A stretch of DNA of 64,000 nt from Neodiprion pinetum (taxonomy: Eukaryota; Arthropoda; Insecta; Hymenoptera; Diprionidae). The position numbers and the translations under genes were made by a program. Positions 59,704 to 64,000 of this stretch are shown one piece after another (the stretch's first letter is position 1; every line of letters begins with the position of its first letter). The notes below the pieces were generated by a model. That model was not told the DNA's origin. It saw only the letters and a list, made by a program, of their open reading frames with translations, and made no database searches. The stretch spans positions 6,210,283 to 6,274,282 of the forward strand of contig NC_060234.1 of NCBI RefSeq assembly GCF_021155775.2. Reading direction: 5' to 3'.

Positions 59704-62700
59704 GAGCTGACGAGAAAAGCATAGCGAGTACTTGATAAGATGTTGGACCATGTTTCAATAACCAGTAAACTCTACTATCCCAATTTCCACATCATGAGAT
59801 AAGTTTCTGTTGCAAATCTGAAATCGTCAATGGATCCGGCCAATGTTTAGTAGAATGGATCCCAAGTTCTGCGCCGTGACAACTTCATGTTGCAATTGTA
59901 CACGGAAACATTTGCAGTGTCTTTTCAGCATATTATCAGAGTTATATTTGCAGTATACCCAGTTTATAAATTGACCGTTACAAATGATAAATTACGAGAG
60001 ATCTGATTAACATATCTAGTACAAGTTAAACTGAGCCTCAATCCGGTATAAAAAATGGTTGAAAATTTTTAATTGGTGTCTAAATTCACTTTGTCTTTGT
60101 TTTTTTTTTTTTTGTTTTCGCTTGCGAAAGGTGGGGTAGGCTTCCATGCTCGCGTATCACCGTGTAGAGGATTACAATGTATCCGTATACGCGTATCAGA
60201 GAAACAATTACGCCAACTATGCGTGGCAGATGTTGTGGACGAACAGCGTGCATCCAAGCTCCCCTCGTCACGTAACCCTCGCCAGAGGCTTCCCCGTTTT
60301 CCTGACGTCATAAACTCACCATCCAAAAATTCCCCCGTCAGACTCAAGATTTTAAACATTTAACAAGCATTTGGAAGCACATTTTCAAAATATGAATGTT
60401 GTCTTTTTTCGTTCTTTTTTATTTCAAGTCGAGTTTGACGATGCTTACTAATATTAATCATTTATGAAATATTTACTATGCAACAAACCATCCATTTCTG
60501 GTGAAGGTTGGTTCTTACAAATTTCTAGAATCATTGATTAGGCATGTGACCTTTAGATTGTTGCCTCAAAAATTACTTATCCTAAATACTGCGTGAAGAT
60601 TCCGAAAACAGTGTAACCCGCACAATTTATGCCAGTATTTGTTCAGTTTTGAAGTAGCAGATGAAGTAACTACTTTTGAAATTGAAGGTATGAATAGGGT
60701 TGTACCGAAGCAACTGGCCCTCATAGAATATTCAGTAGATTTTAATTCTCTCTTAGGTCTCTCTTCGTTCTCGACTTTGGCCCACCGTTTTGCATTTACA
60801 GTTTCAATCCGCGCAACCTCGAGATCAGGCTACGAGTGATCCGAAAACCGGGTTCTTCCAAAACTAACTGATTCGGATTGGCCTTGTATTTGCGACGAGT
60901 GAAATCAGAAATCTATCAAAGAATACTGATAATGGAAAAGAGACAAGAATCTCATTACAGTAGTTTGATGTCAATTTTAAACACACTTTATGAATTCTCA
61001 AGTTATTTGTGATCAAATTTTTACCAAGCAAGGCGCGATGCAATTTGGAACAATACCGTTACGTCATCGATTTTCTGACCAAATTCGCACAACGAATTTG
61101 AAATATCGTTCAGTCCTTTGTGAAAGCGCATCGACGAGACTCTAAACGGAGAACGATTCCCCGCCGGCAGGCTTCTCTCCGACGTAAAAATGCAAGAGTC
61201 TGGTCTCTCCAGTACGTATACCTATATCGCTCGTTACTTTGCCCAAGGGATTTCGCGTGTTTGGTGTTTATCCGTTGCCTTTCTCGAATGCATTAAATTC
61301 CGTGTGCACGCGTCTTTGTCGGGATGACGGGGACTGAGCTCGAGGTTGTAGGGCGAGCGTCACGACGGCGGCTGCTTTGAGGGTGCGGAGTGGCGCACTC
61401 GACGCGTCATGGCGCCCTCGGCCTCCTCCACTGGCGTAGCGGATGATCGAAGACGCAAATACGTGATTGAAAAAAGGAAGAAAAAGAAGAAGTAGAAGAA
61501 GAGCCAGAACGAAGACGGAGAAGCGAAATGGACACTATCAAAAACTGCTCGTCGTCGAACTCGCAGTCCAATTCCAGAAGAGGAAACAAACGCTGATCCT
61601 TCACGGCTGAGCGGAAGACATCCGTCCCTGGGGTCGCTACGCCGTTGACTTCCTCGCCACGCCATCCTCTTCACGTCATCCACCTCCAGCTCGCCGGAAC
61701 ACGGTAGTGAGCGGGGGCGACACAGGCGTCCTCTTGGTCCACCCCCAGCCCCGACTCGAGCCGTAGCTGCAGTGGCAGTGGGTATCCATCCGCCCCCAGC
61801 CGCCCGGTTCAAGGCAGAGTCGCACTTTGATCGCCACTCAAACATTTTTGCTCTCATCTCCCGGTTGGCCTCTGCCACCAACTAATTACAGTGTGCATCA
61901 AAGAATTCATCGGGAGTAGGCGGGCTCGCATACTATACTGCACACGGTGCGGCTGTTGCTCGAATATCACCACCGCGAGCTTTTGCACGTACTTACCTAC
62001 CTACCCACGTACGTGCGACGTTGCACCAGCTGGGTGAAAAACCGTGACCGTAGTTCTCGACGGGTGAAAGAATACCTCCGGGGGTTGCAAATCTTCTCTG
62101 ACACCGTGTGCCGCCGCGGCATCCTCTCCCACCGGCAGACGTGGTGGATCGAAAAACATCTCTTCAGCAGAGACCCGGCTCCACCACCCTGAATATAGGC
62201 CCGGTTCCCTCTCGCAAACAAACCTCCGCATGTACCGCGATTTCAAGAGTTGCGCTTTAAAGGCTTTTGCCGTCAAAGTCTTGAGAAAGCTCGATGCCGG
62301 AGCTTTGCTTCTCGCGAAATAGGCACGCTGTAAACAATGGTGAACTTAAAAGTGACCGGAATTGGCTGGTCCGGATTATTATAGAAAAAATTTTCAGTCG
62401 AACTGAATATTCAATATGTGCATATTGCGTTGGATTGACGTGAAATCGTAGTCTGTAATAGTCACACCGCATATCCTTCTTACATGCAGTGTTCTCTAGT
62501 GATGAGCCTTCTCTTTTGTCCAGATCACGTGAGACTGCGAAAAGACTTCTTGTTTACCATGAGATTTCTATTGGGGCGGTAAGAAAGAAAAAAACCCACC
62601 CCAAACAGCACGCTGTACCTACTGAAGGAAGTCGGGAATCTTTGACGATTCTACGGTAAAGAGGGTATTAAAGCATCTCTGATCTGAGACCAAATAAAAT

Positions 62701-63829
62701 AGCGCTTTGTGGAATGTTCTTCGGATAGCCGGTTCTTTGAAGGCTACTTCCCTTCAAGCTTCAAGACATCTCCAGGAACTTAGTCCTTCGCCTCCGGCTT
62801 CCGTACCCACCCACTTAACTACCCAGCCGCTATAATATTACCCTCTGAAATCAATTGCTCGACATTTTTTCCTCATTCCGTCAGTTCGGTTCTCGATTGA
62901 TCGGAAATCACTTTTTGAAGACTCTTCGAATGGTCGAGACGAAGCCTGTTCCTTCATTGTCAATCTTGCGAATCCGCTTGGGGCCTTGAATCCGGATGCA
63001 GTATCGCTTGGTGCAGGTACATCGATGCATCGATGGCCACCACGCACACATACGCAGCTGAACGGCAGAGTGGCGAATAACATACTCTGCCTTTGTTGCT
63101 GGCTCATTCGGGATGTCACAAAGTATAATACGAGCTAATTAACTCCTCGTCATCAAAGCCGAGCTGAAGGGGTACTCCCCGACAATATGAGTAGCCACTT
63201 TGAACGGTGTTTTCTGCATACGCCATCAGGCTTACCGCGGCGTAGGAACAGAGGAGAAGAACCAAGAGCTGAAGAGACACCGGGGCACGGTTCTTTTTGG
63301 TTGATTAGCCAGAGAAGAGCGGGCGCGGGGTTTCCATTTCAGGCTCAGCCTTCAGCCGCGAAGCCCTGAAGAGTCGAACCACAAAGAACGACGAGAAGAG
63401 TCATTCGGTTCGTTTTTTATGCAGCGAGCCAAAGACACAGGAATCAAAAGCGGTCCTTCCGCGTTCGAAGTGACCGTTGAATTAATTCTTTTAGCGAATC
63501 CCTCGCATCGGGTTGACAACGGTACAGTACCTAATTGGCTCTCCACTCACCCGTCATGACGAATCTCGCATTTTTCCCATCACTACGCGAAACCAGCCAA
63601 TGCATAAGCGCGCTGCAGGTTGATGACGCTCTACGTGCCCCATCCGGAACAAAGTGCGGACTTGAAGCCGTTGAGTGCCTAGTCGCAAAATGAAACAGAA
63701 GACCAAAGAGACGCGTTCCTCCTCCAGTTTGACCATGTCTGAGGGGCCAACTTTATACCGTTCTCAAAAGCCTCAATGATAGTCTTTACAAAGAGAAGGT
63801 GGAAGAGACACTGGAGTAACGAAACCCAC
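59704..63829. other. Mostly noncoding; GC-richer from 61.1 to 62.3 kb
   Basis: Two - strand frames (61360-61881, 173 codons; 62001-62276, 91 codons) lie in CpG-rich sequence where most frames are open. The first ends in a poly-F stretch from a T-run, and the second closes in a TAG just before GTAAGT at 61993. Either could be part of a first exon or leader, but neither shows a motif. A possible 55-base + exon lies at 62524-62578 (see findings). Confidence 0.35.
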
Positions 63830-64000
63830 CTGCTGACTGTGATACTCGAAAGCCCCAGATGGATGACTTTCAAACCCAACGTTTCCGAATCGAGTCGAGT
63901 TCATTTGAAGAGAAATGGCAATTAACTTTTCATCCAGAAAGTTGTACCCTCTCACGTTTCCCTCCAAAGACTCATTCCGCACCCACTTCCAAACTTCACT
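63830..64000 (-). CDS. Candidate coding exon cut by the right edge, protein unknown
   Basis: On the - strand 57 codons are open from the window edge, starting SEVWKWVRNESLEGN and ending GAFEYHSQQ, then CAG|GTGGGT at 63830/63829 as a possible phase-0 donor. Composition is balanced and protein-like (aromatic, charged and glycine residues mixed), and codon third positions are varied. If the donor is not used, the frame continues 19 codons to a stop at about 63773, ending CKDYH, and could be a C-terminus. I recognise no domain. A frame of this length is not exceptional by chance, and the real 5' boundary lies outside the window. Confidence 0.25.

Noticed and set aside
61360..61881. 173-codon open frame on the - strand
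   Set aside because: CpG-rich composition explains the lack of stops. It starts at a TTG and encodes a poly-F stretch from a T-run, and no domain is visible.

Overview
The window looks like a stretch of insect nuclear genome, most probably hymenopteran (a sawfly or wasp relative), from a very large intron or intergenic desert. The sequence is AT-rich, with long poly-T and poly-A runs, CA, GA and TC microsatellites, no operon-like gene packing and no long conserved reading frame. The longest open frame is about 186 codons and lies in a GC-richer patch that is open in several frames at once. The hymenopteran assignment rests on the style of the roughly 120 bp satellite at 35.1-35.85 kb and on the fold-back repeat content. 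It is an inference, not a proof.

No complete protein-coding gene can be read here. I see four possible exons, none of a family I can name. On the + strand, 3810-3867 encodes a hydrophobic, signal-peptide-like N-terminus and stops at a GTAAGT donor. On the - strand, 54651-54713 is a 63 bp exon with a strong acceptor, an ATG, a hydrophobic leader and a GTAAGT donor. On the - strand, 39278-39655 is an open frame that begins exactly at an acceptor-like site and encodes one hydrophobic segment, a basic stop-transfer and a polar tail. On the - strand, 63830-64000 is an open frame running off the right edge and ending at a GTGGGT donor. If these are real, two genes on opposite strands share the region as intron.

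The best supported content is repetitive. (1) Fold-back (long inverted-repeat) elements occur at 2444-2651, 10821-11740, 28513-28966, 29414-29973 with a second copy at 49269-49801, and 44864-45693. (2) Short non-autonomous DNA transposons occur at 17921-18521 (long terminal inverted repeats around internal tandem repeats), 33858-34248 (8 bp target duplication, with an empty-site paralogue next to it) and 42272-42460 (TTAA target duplication). (3) Tandem repeats occur at 22625-22990, 24861-25560, 33650-34520 and 35133-35845. (4) A dispersed repeat family has four + oriented copies at about 6.4, 15.5, 40.5 and 59.3 kb. (5) A short, very regular hairpin lies at 52727-52819.

Layout: 0-3.8 kb noncoding with a GC-richer leader; 3.8-17.9 kb first-intron-like DNA with a 0.9 kb fold-back; 17.9-26 kb MITE, microsatellites and tandem duplications; 26-36 kb hairpins, the hAT-like insertion and the satellite; 36-50 kb the putative membrane exon, the TTAA MITE and the largest fold-back; 50-60 kb mixed, with the hairpin and the leader-peptide exon; 60-64 kb GC-richer DNA with possible exons. 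I found no credible tRNA, rRNA, CRISPR array or large autonomous transposon. The most unusual property is the density of long inverted repeats, each able to form a hairpin RNA if transcribed through.
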